The notes: a model not told the origin generated them from the letters alone. DNA of 64,000 nt from Marchantia polymorpha subsp. ruderalis (GCA_037833965.1 AP031356.1:16328501-16392500), one strand, 5' to 3'. Shown: positions 36,950-50,600, counted from the first letter of the stretch. Translations and numbers: made by a program.

Positions 36950-38720
36950 GAAACATGGAAAATTTATACATAGGGCAGACGTCTCGAACCAGGGCATCCC
37001 AGGTAAACATGAAACTTGATTGCAAGCTTAGGGACAGAAGAAGGAAGAGGTAGATCCATACCTATTTCAGGCCAAATTCTGGCCAGGGAAAATAATATTT
37101 GCGCCTTACGCCTGTAGAACTCCGTACTGTATTTTGTGAAGCGATTCGATTAGGTACGGAGTATACATAGGTCTCACAGATGTCTTACTTAACTATAATG
37201 TCTTCCTGGAGTTCGTGTCGTTTACAGAGTCACGCATCTACTTCACAGCTTCATACCGATTATCGTGCTTGAATCATGATCTGGGAACTGAGTTGTGATG
37301 TTATGTCGGAACATGTCGCGCCTGGTCTGCTTCCTGCAGGCAGAATTAACGAATCTTAAAAACCATGCAAGCAGGTACGCTATTGTGAAAATCGTGAGGT
37401 CTAAATAGTAGTGTGGTCTCTGATCATTACTCGATGGAATACCTTCGGTGAAAGGTGGGTTGACTGTCTGTTTTACGAAGAGTATGCCCCTCATCCTACG
37501 GTAGCCATCGTACTCAAAAGTCGGTTTAGCCCGGTGAGCTCCAGTTACTACTTTCTGCAGCTTGTTTTCAGTAACTTAGGAGACGAAATAGATGAGAGAA
37601 GTGTGTGCGCTCAAAGTCTGCCAGGAATGCAATCCTTGCTTAAAGGTAAAGAGTGGTGGTACTCACCGCAATCCTCGGGTCCACAGTCCAAATCAATTCG
37701 TAAGAATTAATCCTCGTAGAAGAACGGACGAGGTGGTAGAGTCAAAGACCCGTCCAACCTGCCAGCCATAGTCTCACCGAGGTAACGTTAGAATGGAATT
37801 GTGCGACGCGCATCGTACGCCACCTTTGAGTGAATGATGCTTATGTGATGTGTCACGGGTTCGTATCTTCTTGCCTGGCTCTACGCATATTACTTCCATC
37901 ATGTTACATGTTTAAAGACCAATACTGTACTCAACTTGAGTTGTATGGTCATGCCTGTGAATGCATGATTTCCTTCACGTCCATCGGGGTTCTGCTGAGC
38001 ACCAGGGTGAGGACAAGGTACAGAGTGTACACGTACAAAGAGCAACATGAGAGGAAATCCGGATATAAAAGCTAGTGGTGCTCTTTTGGTTCTAAAGTTC
38101 TAAAGTTCTTTGACCAAATGTAGAGTAAAATTGCTGACACTAATCTATTGTCTTTCGATGCTTTAGACCATTTGGAGCATCGAAACATCAATCTCCGGAT
38201 GGTTTAGAGTAGTTTTCAACCTGGAGACATCATTGAGCTCTGGGCTGGAGTATTGTTTACTTGCCTTCTTTGTACTTGCTAGGATTCTAGTCTTCATAGA
38301 CATGCAACCGTTTCTGACTCTATCAGGATAGAAAGGTGGAGGAAGTGCTCCACATATAACATGCATGGTCGCATGATGGGCGGTAATTCGAAGAAATCCA
38401 GTTTCTATGAACATCAGTTCTGCAGATAATGCACATGACACGTATATCTATAAGGAATTTATTCTACCTACTACTTCAAAAGGTGTTCAAACTGGTGTCA
38501 AAACTTTTGCTCGTACCATTGCCTTGGGTTAATGTACCGCTTAGTAAGCAATTTCAGAAGATCTTAACAAATCTTTTCTACAAGGAAATCTCACAAAGTG
38601 TATAGGATAAAAACTCTATGAAATTTCGTCTATAGCATGGAACGAAATGGGTAACATCAGGAAGCATCACAATGTAAAATATAGTGTAAATGTAAGCATC
38701 ACCGTATATGCTAACTATTT
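36950..38720. other. Unassigned higher-GC region with exon-like frames
   Basis: Several short open stretches have splice-like borders, for example plus-strand 37570-37645 (CAQSLPGMQSLLK before GTAAAG) and minus-strand 38430-38300. None was recognised and they do not form a consistent gene model by eye. Confidence 0.25.
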
Positions 38721-38721
38721 C

Positions 38722-38757
38722 TGTAAAAATAAGCATCAGATGATGCTTATTTTTACA
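38722..38757. repeat. Perfect 17-bp inverted repeat (36-nt palindrome)
   Basis: TGTAAAAATAAGCATCA (38722-38738) and its exact complement (38741-38757) are separated by only GA. AAGCATCA also occurs at about 38663 and 38694. It could be a cruciform or bidirectional terminator-like hairpin; function is not implied. Confidence 0.7.
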
Positions 38758-38769
38758 TGATGCAATTCT

Positions 38770-40180
38770 GCACATTGAGAAAACATCGACAAATGCCTTC
38801 ATGAACTGTGGTGGGAGCTTCATTCCTTTATCCGCTTCCAGCGCATCAGTCGCTGTAATTACTCTGACTAGCGCATTTTCTGAATAGTTGTACAAGCTTT
38901 CTTTTGCATCAATGCACGTCGGTAGTGATCAACAGAATAGTTTCCTATATATTTTCCTGTCAAGGATCTGGAAACCCCACCTCAGTGAGGCCAGTAGCAA
39001 AGGGGGCACGATTGCAAGAGGCATTGATATCCTCTGAAAGGTATCGTGTTGTGCGCTACCGCGTCAACCGTTTATGTACCAATTTCTAAAGTTGGGTACA
39101 GTTTCACAATACGAGAAGTTACAGGTAATCGTTGACTGTACACCTGACCTCCATTTTGAGTATCTTTCCAAGAATCATGCACATTTGTAAAGGTCGGTTA
39201 AAATATCATGTGCAACATTGTTTTGCATGTTTGTTGGTTGCATCTTTCATTGCTCACCTTGATACCTCAGAACGCTTCTCAGTACCAGATCCTGGCTTCT
39301 TGCGATTCTGTACAGTAGTGTGAGGTATACGAGCAAAGTTTGATAAGCAGCTAAAGACGAAATTGCAGGTCGAGTTCTAACCTACGGAGTCTAACTTCAC
39401 GGATGTACCGTCATGTGTGAGGTCTTGAGATTCGACATAAATAAATAGAGGCTTCCATAGTTTGAAACGTGCAGAATCCTGCAAATTGTTTTACCAAGCA
39501 ACCAATCACAAAACACAATGTCTCTAAATCATCTTTCTTCACACTGTAAATCCTGAGGGCCGCATCTATTTATTCCTAGTGAAGTTTCATTTACTAGAGC
39601 ACAGACAACTTTATTCGTCTCGCCATCAATGAAGGCTATGTATGAGGGCTTATTATCAAGGGCAAAACAACTTTCTCGCCAATATGGGAACTAGTTTGAG
39701 AACGCCTAATTTGCACGGGTTTAGGGCAACAATATGCACTCACCTCATGTATTCTTCGGCGTACGAACCGACTAGAATTTTACTTTCCTTGTAGATCAGC
39801 AAGGTTATGTGTGAACTCCTCTAAGGTATTATCATTTGCAGAGGTTCCCAGCCTTACCTTTGCTGAGTGAGGAAATCCAGGAGATCCCTTCTGAGTCCAA
39901 AATAACAGGAATTAAAGCTGAAGACCGAAGTACCCTGAGATTGTTAGCTTCGCACCATTCCGGCACCTTTCATAGAAAAAAAACGTACGACTCCTCATGA
40001 TGTTCGAAAATCGAAAGTCACACAGATGCCGTAAAAAGAATTAGAAACAAATGCGGAGTTCCAGCATCCAATCAAGAAAGGCACCAAGGATGAGAATTAG
40101 CATTGTTGAGCTTTCACGACCATGTGTACTCCCGGAGCAGGGATTGTAGGGATGGTGAAGGTACAAGCAGGAGTCAATAG
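38770..40180 (-). other. Possible spliced minus-strand gene (exon candidates only)
   Basis: Three minus-strand pieces look exon-like. At 40180-40097 a good acceptor (TTTGTTCTTTCAG) precedes 27 codons and a stop (LLTPACTFTIPTIPAPG...). At 39033-38981 an acceptor CTTTCAG and a donor GAG/GTGGGG enclose DINASCNRAPFATGLTE, though another frame is also open. At about 38919-38774 there is ALVRVITATDALEADKGMKL. The 40180 piece ends in a stop, so the pieces cannot all belong to one transcript as drawn. No family was recognised. Confidence 0.2.
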
Positions 40181-40569
40181 CTGAAAGAACAAAGCAAGAA
40201 GTACATATGCTCCTGACAAATGAGAGCAGATCTTTGCCTCCGAAGTCTTTCTAATTCACCGTTCAGGTGGATCCGGCTGATGCACTTTAGTCCTAGGAAA
40301 GGGTCCTTGAAATTCTCCGCGAGTACTTCCAGACGCTCGCATCTGCCTTCCTCATGTGTTCAAAGTTCAAACTGTCCGCGCTTACCCGTAGAAAGGCGCC
40401 AACGAGAGCGTCGTGACACCTGTCGAAAGGTGGAGTTCCTCCATCCGTACGATCTCACATTGCGCGGGGCGAGAGAACAAATGTCCTTGATCCTCAACGC
40501 GACGGAAGGTTTCTCATGTCAGGCCGTCGAGCGTCGACCATGCAGCCTCTCACTTCGGCATGTCATCTC

Positions 40570-40630
40570 GGCAGCGAACTGTGTTCCGCCACGTGTTATT
40601 TTCATCGCTAGCACGTGCCACCTCAGTCTG
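40570..40630. promoter_or_regulatory. Paired CACGTG-type boxes
   Basis: CCACGTGT (near 40590) and GCACGTGCC (near 40612) are G-box-like elements about 20 bases apart in a GC-rich stretch. The gene they would serve is not identified. Confidence 0.25.
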
Positions 40631-40868
40631 CCTTCGGGAAATAAAACGATCCGCTTCGTACGAAGTGTCCGTATTCCTTGTTCTTGTATGAATTGTCGAG
40701 TTTAGCGCAGAATGTCACGTTGTCGCAACTGGTATTTCGGCCCGGAGTGTAAAGAATCCACGCCGAGATCCTCCGGTCCGTCTACAAGTTGCAGGTGTTG
40801 TTCGGGAGTCCGGCTAATAGACTATATGACAATTCGGATGAAAGAATGACTATCTGCGAAACTCCCTG

Positions 40869-40870
<2 letters not shown>

Positions 40871-40909
<39 letters not shown>
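40871..40909. repeat. (CT)n microsatellite
   Basis: About 19 CT units in a row. CT tracts of this kind are common in plant 5' leaders, but no downstream gene was defined. Confidence 0.9.
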
Positions 40910-40913
<4 letters not shown>

Positions 40914-41489
40914 ACAGCAAGACTTCAGAGCAACAAGAACTGACCCGATTGCCAGGTTGAATGATCGTTTTGCAGATAAGAGGTAATAACACCGTAGACA
41001 GTTCAAAACATTCTTCCAGCGTTTGTGGGGAAAAGCAACTGCACACCGATTTCCACATCCGGAAAGTACATGCTGATGAATGCTTTCAAACGGCCTACGA
41101 CGCTAAGGGTACAGTTCTACATCCAATTCGCGTTGGACTTCTATCTGCACGGATACACCTCGGCACGTGCAAATCTTCCTCTGCGCCCCGTCCGCAGCAA
41201 GAATATCCTGCTTTCCCATCTACGTTATGAAATCTGTCAACTCGGTTGAGGTAAACAATTAAAATCGTCTTGTCAACCAGATAATTGCAAAACCTTCTCG
41301 TGGTTTGAATGAAGGATGCAGGTAACAGTAGAATCGCCGTTTGGAGCTAGTGAAGAACTAAGCACCAAAAAAGTTCTAGAATAAGAGCGCCGCTGGCCAA
41401 ATCAATACCCATATTCTAAACATTAGCCTTCTGTCGCCGCTGAAGGCCGCCCGATCAAGAAACCACAAACCAACACCGAGTCCAGAGAA

Positions 41490-41933
41490 ATTTCTTCACT
41501 TTAAAAGAGGGTACACTTTATTCCACTCACGGACAGAGCACAAATGTGTGATTTTCTCCAATTCACTTGGAGGTAAAGATTGGCACAGCAAAGCGAATCT
41601 TTTACCCATAGGTAAGACGTAAGGCACGTCGACAGCAATATATATTGGCAAAACGCAGACGGGAAAAAATTTGCTCTCAAACTGCAAACTCTGAAATTTT
41701 GTATTTTGTATCCTTTTGTATACAGTTGACCATCTCTTGAAGTGCCCAAGATTCAAGGGCAAGTTCGTATGTTCACTTCTCGGGCTGTACAGAAAAACTC
41801 ATTGAATGTAAAAGCTGATTCGGATTTCCGTATGCTTGCTTCTAAAATTCTCACTATACCTACAACACTGTATAAAGTACAATGGGCGTGTCGTTACCGA
41901 CCAAGATTATGACTACTTAAAAATAAGGTGGAT
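41490..41933 (-). terminator. 3' UTR and poly(A) signal of the AMP1-like gene
   Basis: On the minus strand AATAAA lies at 41522-41517, about 410 bases after the stop codon, a normal plant 3' UTR length. The short frame over this stretch (41762-41496) is probably not a gene. Confidence 0.5.
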
Positions 41934-44900
41934 TTAGGGTTGAGTCAATTTGCCCACTAGAATCATCTGCATACGTGTTATAGCTCGAGAAACTCGCCAT
42001 ATCTCTCGTTGGACAGCTCTCCAATCGTCTTCAGTGTCGGTCAGAGTGGCCTTCGCCAACGCGTCCGCAATGCTGGGAAAATGATTGATACTGTCATAGC
42101 TGTCACTTCCGGTCGGACTATACACCTGCCAAAGGAATTCGAACCACTTCCTTTAGAATCCCTAGGCTGTGGCGTGAAAGGGCTTTGATTCCAAGAAGCC
42201 GAACTACAAACGACGCCTAAAGCTGAGATGATGAACTTACCAAATGCTTGTACCACGAACGTCCAGGGACTCCCTCTGGATCCAAAAGGGCTCGCTCGGA
42301 GAGAATCAATCTGTCGTTGATTGCCCTTCTTCTCAGCAGAAAGTAGAAGAGGTCGTGTGTTTCTGATCCGTAAGTACCCATGAACACCTGTGAAGATGAG
42401 CGATACGCTCGTCATCGATTTTTTGCACAGTACGGTTTAATATCGAAACAGAACTGGGCACATAAACATTCCATATTTCAAGACATCGATAGTACCTTCG
42501 ATTCTCTGTCAATCTGGTATGCCGCATTGACCGCACCTCCCATCGCACTGTGCAGTGGTGCAAGCGTGACGTTGGACGGTGCTTTTGCCGTCTGCAGTTG
42601 CTTTTGGACGGTTTGCACGTAACCCTGCATCCGAAATAATATGAGGTGTTAGCTCTTGACGGATTTCAGAGGAACTTTTGACCTAATCAGCGGATTGCAA
42701 GATGGCGTAGATGATTTTTCAATCGAAGGCATGAGTACATCACCTGAAGCTCACGAGCGTAGCCTACGTAGTCCAGAGGAAGGACGGCGTCATCAGCAAG
42801 TCTCATGGTGACGAGCCCCCAGATACACGTAACTGAAAGAAACCAGATGAAAAAACGTCAAGTTCAGGGCCATTCGGCTGGAGAACGCAATCCCCCTTGC
42901 AATTCTACTGAAAGCCACTGACAGCCTCCGTTGCCGAGTTCGGCTGAAATCGCTTCTGCATCGGCAAGCAGTGGATGGCTCATTCACAATCATTCATCCA
43001 AACATTGAGGAAGAGATGATCGGTCTCTTACTTGCTACATGACGGTGGAAAAGTGGATCCCCAAATTTCTCCATCCAGTGGAAGTCATCGTAGACCGAGT
43101 GATACATCGGATATGCTGCTCATACCGAACAAACGTTAGAATCGAATAAAGAAGCAAGATCAAGAAAAACGCCTTCACGACAAAGTGCATTCAGGAGCCT
43201 GTTCCGTCTCCCAATTGATGCCCAAGAGTTTCAGAAAGTCCGAAGTCAGTATTGATACTACAAAAATATTCGACCGATAAGAAAAACCTACCGTCGCCAA
43301 ATGACAAGTCCATCGCAGGAACCCCGGCATGATGAAGGAAAGCTTCGTAATCCGAACCTCCACCGCCCAACCTACCGATCTGCAAAATTCATCCGTTACG
43401 ATATGTTCAGCTCCGGCGTTCCTCACTTCATCCAATTTCGTGTCTGACCTTCCTTCTGGACTACATGTCACCGGGTCCACAACAAATTCCTAATCTGTCT
43501 TGCCACCCGGAGTTTTCCGCATACTGTTCAACCAGATTCCCCCTGGACAACGATCCATCCATCGTCTGACACAGCAGATTCCTAAATATGGGCTTTAAAA
43601 TGGCCGGGCACACACCGTGTCGCCGTTAGAAGAGGCTCGCCAAGAGTCGTATACGGTGGCGAACTTTCCGTCTGGATCTTTGACCTGTCGTCATCAATGA
43701 CAACACGCAGACGTTAATAGGACGTAAAATCCGTAATTCCTCGGCGTCGAACTAAGATTCCACCGATCTTACTTTTCCTGAACCTGGGTTGAACAAGTGC
43801 GCTGTTTATTTCGGTCAATAACCGCATAACATTCACCACGCTCGACAATGAGGAAACTGGGCAGCTTCGACGAGACAGAACCGAGACAAGGCAGCGCGCC
43901 TTGCCTCCCTAAAGGAAATCGACCCCGCAGCCGGTAACAGAAACCTCACGGAACTATGACGGGCGACATAAAATCTTGCAAGAGTGAGTCCTAACCATTC
44001 GAGTGATTTCCCGGAGAAGATCGTCCATCTGGGGTGAGGATTTAGGCCGAAATCCTGGCCCTGCGGCAGCGCAGTCGACATTAATGTACGCAACCGCAGA
44101 GGCTCCGAGCAAGCCCAGATTTTCCTCCACCCATTCGGTAGATCCTACCTGCAAGTGACAATCATTCTCAGCGACTGCAGGGGAATCTATGTTGGATAGC
44201 AAATTTCGTGATTAATTCAGTCGACCGAGTGAGCTCAGCGATCACATGGTGCGGTGACATGAAGCATACCATGCCATACTCCTCGGCATCCCAGCTGGCG
44301 AGTACGATGGTCCTTCGCGGCCTCCATCCTTGACGTTTCAGTTCGCTCAATCCTTCCGCCATCTGGCCAGAACGCGCGCTCTTTATTGGTTAGGAAAGGA
44401 CACAGGATTTGTACTCGTGTGACGATACAGGGAAATCTGCCTCGCACTGACGAGAAAGCGTGTAAATGGGCGACGGTACCGCCGAGAGTTCATTCTCGGA
44501 AATCATGATGACAACCGATCATGAGTTGCGGCGGAGATTACCTCGAGAAGTGCAGCGGTGCCGCTGCTCGGATCAACGGCGCCGTAAACCCATGCGTCGC
44601 GATGATTGCCCACGACGACATATCTGGAAGGGGAGGGCCAGGGCCACTGATCAAATACGAGCGTACCCATGTGACAGACACAAACTCTCGGACTCTCTCG
44701 ACGGCATAAACATGCACGGTGGCGCTGACAGACGCCACGAACGAGCCACTTCCTCGGCCTAATCGAGTCGACACAACCCACTGAACCGAAGCACAAGCAG
44801 ACTACGCACTAATGCTAATGTCCCACTGGTACCTGTCCGGTTCTTCCGAGCCTTCGATGATGCCTATCACATTCCGAATGGGGTATACACCTTGCTTGGC

Positions 44901-46287
44901 CTGCGAGGAGACAGGACACCATCCAGTCAGCCTGATTCACAGCTCGGCATTCAGCCCCGAGAGAAGTCCTGCAGCGCAGGTGCGCAGTACTCGAAAGCCA
45001 GTACGGCAATCCTGAGATGCTAGAATATGACATACAACCGCCGTTGGCCCACACGAGCTTTAACACCAACACAGACGTCCGGGATAAATCCCCGACGGCC
45101 CATACGAAAATCATCTGGACAGATCCCTGGAAGTCGTGCACATGCCATCAGAGCGCTCGCAAGGATCGGGGTACCTCAAATGTCAGATTCAGTTTGGCCG
45201 GTCCTCGTCCGACGCGGTAAACGCTCAAATCAAGGCCGCCTTGCCAGTCGCGGGGCGCGGCCGGACCGGCCAGCCCCTTCAGGATGGACCTCGCGTTCTG
45301 GGCTGAAATTGGCAACGACGGAATGGTGGGGAGACTGGCGTCTTTCAGGTCCAGGTGCTGCGCTCCCGGAGTGCTGGGCCAGCCGGGCGTGAGAGGATCT
45401 CCGATACCTCTGAAAACGGTGCCTCGTTGCACTCCCGACGGTGGCAGCCACGGAGATTGTGGGTAGTATCCCTCTGTTCTGTTGTTGGCGTACTCTTCTG
45501 GATCCGAGTAGGTGATTACAGCGACGGCCCCCCGCTGCGCCGCGTAGTGCACCACATCACCTCTGTATATTTTTCCGGATCGTGCGAGGATTATAGACCC
45601 GTTGATTTTGATGCCCATCTTGCGAAGCTGGTCGAAATCGTCCAAAGTGCCATAATTCGCATACACGACTTCGCCCGTCACGTTCCCGGACGGAGAGTAG
45701 CCGTGGAACGGTGGGATGACCTTGGGATTTTTGGTGTATGGGTCCTCGTCCACCACCGCTTCGTCGAGATCCAATTCCAGAAACAAGCCGTCTGGATGGC
45801 TCAGGACGAGAGATCGGTTCACCGGATAGGACAAGAGCACTTCATAATCAGAGTAGTGAGTTGGAATTCCATAACGCTGAAATGCAAACCTGATGTAATC
45901 TGCTGTAGCAAAGTTCTCAGGCGTTCCGGCCACATGAGGCTGCGAGGTCAGATCCCTCAGGTACGAGCTGAGACTTTCATTGCAGACTCCATCAATGAAC
46001 CTCTGCTCGTACTGCCTGTAGCCAGCTTCGCCAGCAGGCAACGACGAGAGCAAATACCTCCAAATCAGAACTAGGAGAAGAAAGACGGCCGTTCCTATCA
46101 TAATACAATGATGCCCGCAGCGCGCTCGACTGCGAGGTGACATTGGGGCCAGATCAGGACGGAACGGGGTTGGGGCCATTTCGAATCTCATAATTCGAGG
46201 CCCATTTTCCTTGTATAAAAGAGACTCAGGATGATCGCCGGCAACCAAGCACTTGTCCCACGAGTTCAGGCCCTTGGAGGACTGCAT
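41934..46287 (-). CDS. AMP1: AMP1-like glutamate carboxypeptidase (peptidase family M28)
   Basis: The product is a type II membrane zinc peptidase of the glutamate carboxypeptidase II family; plant AMP1 acts at the endoplasmic reticulum and affects meristem size and leaf initiation. Exons (minus): 46287-45175, 44900-44833, 44623-44542, 44362-44270, 44148-43996, 43684-43616, 43379-43292, 43115-43032, 42832-42744, 42624-42496, 42387-42241, 42125-41934. All have GT-AG introns and phases agree, giving 768 residues (Arabidopsis AMP1 is about 706). One membrane helix lies at 61-80, a PA domain at about 200-265 and the peptidase domain at about 380-580. Metal ligands by alignment are H401 (NHRDAW), D411 (VDPSSG), E449 and catalytic E448 (WDAEEYG), D477 (INVDCA) and H561 (YHSVYDD). 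Six N-X-S/T sites after the helix fit a luminal domain. The start is the first in-frame ATG after an upstream stop; later Met residues (33, 37, 49) are possible. The 43115 acceptor could lie three bases earlier. Confidence 0.92.
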
Positions 46288-47150
46288 TTTGGGCCCGGAC
46301 GACGAACAAGAGCGGCACGAACGAACCTTCAAAAGAAAAACATAAACTCACACTGGAGAACAGATTCAAAACAAATGGCTCAGAAATGCGGCAGGGAACG
46401 ACGGCAGGAGGGAAACGGCCCTCATGCTAGACTCGACAAGGGAATCTCTTGGAGGCTGCAACGCACACAGCACACATTATGGCAGTCCCCCACCAAGAAA
46501 AAATTGCCCAGGGCCAGCTGCTCGGGTGCCAAAACTGCAAGCTTCTCGGCAGGCGACCCGGATATGAATGAGATGAGAACCAGCTCGATCGGAGCTACTT
46601 GACTGCTACAACATCACTGTATGCCCCACCACCTCAGAGTCGAAAAGATAGTGTCGTAGAAAGAGGGCGGAGAGCGAAAAGTTATCCTGTACTATCACGC
46701 AGCTCCGATCCACGAAAAATTAGCGGAAACAACGGCAGCGGAGAGTCATACTGATACTGGGCTTGCAAGCAGAACAAACTTGTGTACACCAGGCCGAGCC
46801 AGGCAAGGCACAGCAGGTCGGGTCCTGGGGCGGAAAGGAGGCAGGCAGGCGGTACGACGTCTGCAAACTTAGAGGGGACGGGGAAACAGTACACCACGCT
46901 AGTCCGAGGCAGCCGAGGTCTCCGGAGAGAGGCAGTCAGGGAGCTGTGCGACAAGTAGCAACGAAAAGATGACGAGCGCACTGCAACTGCACCCTACTGG
47001 ACTCTCTCTGGACTCGCAGTGAAGAAGGGCTCGCAGGTGCTTCTCCCACTCCCACTACTGTCTACTGTACTCCTTCGCTCTTTCCTCTTGGTCTAAGAAA
47101 CTCCTTTCTGCTGTTCCGGCACCACCCGACTTCTCCTCCTGCTCTCCAAT
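46288..47150 (-). promoter_or_regulatory. 5' leader and promoter region of the AMP1-like gene
   Basis: An in-frame stop lies upstream of the chosen ATG (about 46350). The sequence is about half GC with many short frames on both strands and no TATA box that I could place with confidence. A leader intron cannot be excluded. Confidence 0.35.
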
Positions 47151-50100
47151 CACCATATGCTCAACCTCTGCATGACCCCACCTGCTAAGCTCGCGAGCGC
47201 TTGCAGCTCATCCCCTCCATGACTAGAGCACAATTTCGCGACATCTCGTCAGGTGTGGGTTCGGCTGTAGATTTTCTAGGACAGTATACAGTGGGCCTGA
47301 GCTCTCTGCATCGGCTGCTACCGATCTGAGGTAGAATCATGAGCCATAGCTCCAGAACTTAGCTGCAGCTCTGCTCACTCGTGAGCTCCAACAAACATAC
47401 GTCCGACGATCTGATCCGAGCGAGACCCATACTCAATTTCGCAGCGCCAACAGCATTAGCAGCAGAAGCCGCTTCCCTCCCATAACCGCCGCCGGCATGT
47501 AATTTGGTCTACCCTCCCCCCTCAGTAACTCTCTTACTTTGTCCGGTTGGCTCGACCGTCCCGAGGCACGGCACGGACCATGGTCGCTGTTTCGGGGTAC
47601 TCTTCTCCCAAGGGACGGTATAAGCTCCGATCCTGTCCTCTGTACTGGCGGGTCCTTCACCTTACTCCCTCCCTCTGTCAGGTAAGTCATTTGGGCCTAT
47701 GTGACCATATTGTACAATCCAACTTCCCTAACCGTTATCTTTCGGCTGCCACCCCCTATTTTATGACTATCTATAGGAGAAGTGGTTATATATCACTAAA
47801 CAGATTTACACCTTTCCATTAATTTGCTATTTCGCATTAACCTCACCAACTACCGTACGAAGTTAACGACTCAAACCTTGCGATTTAGCTAGCGCTCCTT
47901 CCATCAACTCCTACTTAGACTGAAGCTAAACCTTCACTTTTGAACCAGCTCTTTGAGACATTTAGTCTATCAGTAAAACACCCATTTCGCGTAACGTAGA
48001 TCTCTACAGAAAATATATTTGAATACAATATATTCTTTTCTTTTCTTTTCTGCACATTCAGCTGAGTATATCTCAAGTGCAACAAACTCAATATTTAAAC
48101 TGCTCAAGTCTACTTGTCGTGATCCTTTTTCTAGGTGATCATTCAGACACGTGTAAATATTAGTGTTCGAAGTGAGAACATGTATATTATATATGAAAAA
48201 TTATATATAGTATATTTGAGAATATATATATTATGTATGCATACTTCGTATCTTCAAATACTATACTCTTTGCAATCACTTGTAAAACTTAAGTTACTCA
48301 TTGAAATGCACCCGGTTGTCCAAGTCCCCGACCTTTTTTCCATGTTTTTTAGACTAAAAACTTTTTTTTTCTCATACCTATACGTTCTATTCTACAGATG
48401 TGTATAAAAATATCTAACATATATCGATTAGACAACCTCACGAATCGAGATTGCAGATTTCAGGTTAATATCCTTCAGTCACTAAACTCTTCATTCTTTG
48501 CTAGGTGGAGGATATACAATCCCCAGATTTCGTTCGCATTGCTTTGGATGAATTTCTTATGCGAGACAAACGTGTAACCTTGTAAATGTGCAACTCCATT
48601 TGATTTCTGGAAACCCAAGCTCAAGAATCTACTTTGTCTTGTGAGTGTATTTAAGGTTTTATAGTAACAGCCACATAGGTTTTTTTCTTTTATAGTGCAC
48701 ATGAGCTTGATCTTCGAAGATGTCAACAATCAAGAAGAAGCTCTCATCAATCTGATCATTTGCCCACACCCGACTGATAGCCCTAAACTATTTTCCCGAA
48801 TAGATATTAGTAATAAAACTGAGTTCAAATTTCTGTTGGACTTTGTTCATATTCAATTTAGTTTGCCAAGTAAATTAAACTCTTCTGGATTGTTATTCAT
48901 GAGTCAAAGGGTTTTTGTAAACCACATAGAGAATCATTCCGCAGCCACAATTATACCTGCAGCATCTGTTGTGTCATTCTGAAAAAGAGTTGATGCAGGC
49001 CATTTGACTTTTCGTGTTCACTTTTCTTTCTGTGTTCAACGTTGTGATCGACAGCTTTCATCGCTTATAATAAGACATCGAATATATATATAATTGAAAC
49101 TTAAGACTAATTTCTCTTGCTTTTTAAATGCTTTTGCTTAAATCCTTCATATAATGTCCAATTCTTCGAGAAAAATCCAAGCAATAGCAGCAACAACCAC
49201 AACGAGCTAATTCAGGTTGCATTGGGTTATTGACGGGATTTAGAAATAAAATTATCAATTTTCACATTTGTGATTTCATTTCTGGTTAATAGACATACAC
49301 GTATTGAAATCAAGTGTATGTCTTGTGACCAGAAATGTGCCACACCTTTCCCTTTTTCGTCACAAGTGCTTCTCAGAAGGTTTCGAATAACACCTTTAAA
49401 TGCTTCATAACAGCGATATCATGTGAGCCAGTTACAATCAAAATACAATCTGCTCCCCTCTTTCATTTCATCATTTTTTACTTTTACTCCAATTTTTGGG
49501 GTGTTTGAAAGAATATTTTTCACAGAAAATTAAAAACATTACGACACACAAAACTGACATCAAGTTTAATTAATATTTATTAGATAGAATATGATTTTTT
49601 TCGAGGAAAACAACGGATTCATATATGTTATTTCCAATCATTTAAGTAGACTTCTTTTTCATTGTTAGTCTTTTTATCGCCTGACTCCTATGTTTGATTT
49701 GAATTGAAAGAGGTGGTACTAATAGTAAGGAACCGGCATGTACAAGGAAAAGAGGTAAAGAAACATCGGTCCTCTTTTTTTCCAGAGTAATATCTTTCTG
49801 TCATATCTAAATGTTCATAAGAAAAGAGCGCATGTAAGCAAGTTTCGTGGTATATACACGTGTGTCTGCCTGGCGGAATGAACAGTTCTAGGATCTCTAG
49901 CAAGCCGTTACCAGTGTATATGAATGTTGAACTCTCGAGTTTGTAATGAAAACAGCTCCGTAGGTTTGTTAGCAAGTCATTATAATACTGTTTACTACTG
50001 GTAGATATCGTACATATCGTTGTAGATGTCGTTCTTGAATCGTTGGGCATATTTCGCTTATCAACCATCCATTGGTCTTAACCAGTCGTGTTTGTCTATC

Positions 50101-50600
50101 CCGTAAACACATGTGCCAGTTCACAGAACCATTGTGTAAAGCAATTTTGTACCACTGGTTCAAAAGAGTTTTGTACGTCTTGGTACCTTTCTCGGTCGTA
50201 CTTCAAGCGAAGAATCATATGAGACACTGATTTTTTAAATTTTCCTCTTTGAACATATATAATTTTTCATTCTCGTACGAGCCTATTTCTTCCTGTATCA
50301 AATATGGAAATACAATTCACTTTGTTAGCTATATCACTACCACATGTTGGAACTAGCCGACTTGACTTATTCGTACGTACGTGCATCCCCTCAATGACAC
50401 GGAAAGAGGTGTTTCCTTGCATTTCTTTGAAGTTTGAAGTCATGTTGCTTGAGTTGAGTTTGGCCCATGAGATTGTCACAAAATTGGAGATGATCTGCAC
50501 ACTTATCTAAGATATCAATCTATATAACTGTATTTTATCAAGATTTTCATTTGTATTTTTCTTGATGCAGAATATCTTCTTTCTTGTCTTTAAAAATATA
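47151..50600. other. Intergenic sequence, no assigned gene
   Basis: AT content rises to the right. Short frames exist at 48695-48982 (plus) and 48729-48475 (minus), but none shows a recognisable domain or a consistent splice pattern. TATATA-rich stretches lie at about 48180-48235 and 49083-49093. Confidence 0.4.

Noticed and set aside
40220-40705. Plus-strand 161-codon frame
   Set aside because: Arg/Ser/Cys-rich with no domain; it overlaps G-box-like sites and open minus-strand stretches, so coding status cannot be supported.
45355-46074. Plus-strand 239-codon frame
   Set aside because: It lies entirely opposite exon 1 of the AMP1-like gene and has no domain of its own; a GC-rich antisense shadow.
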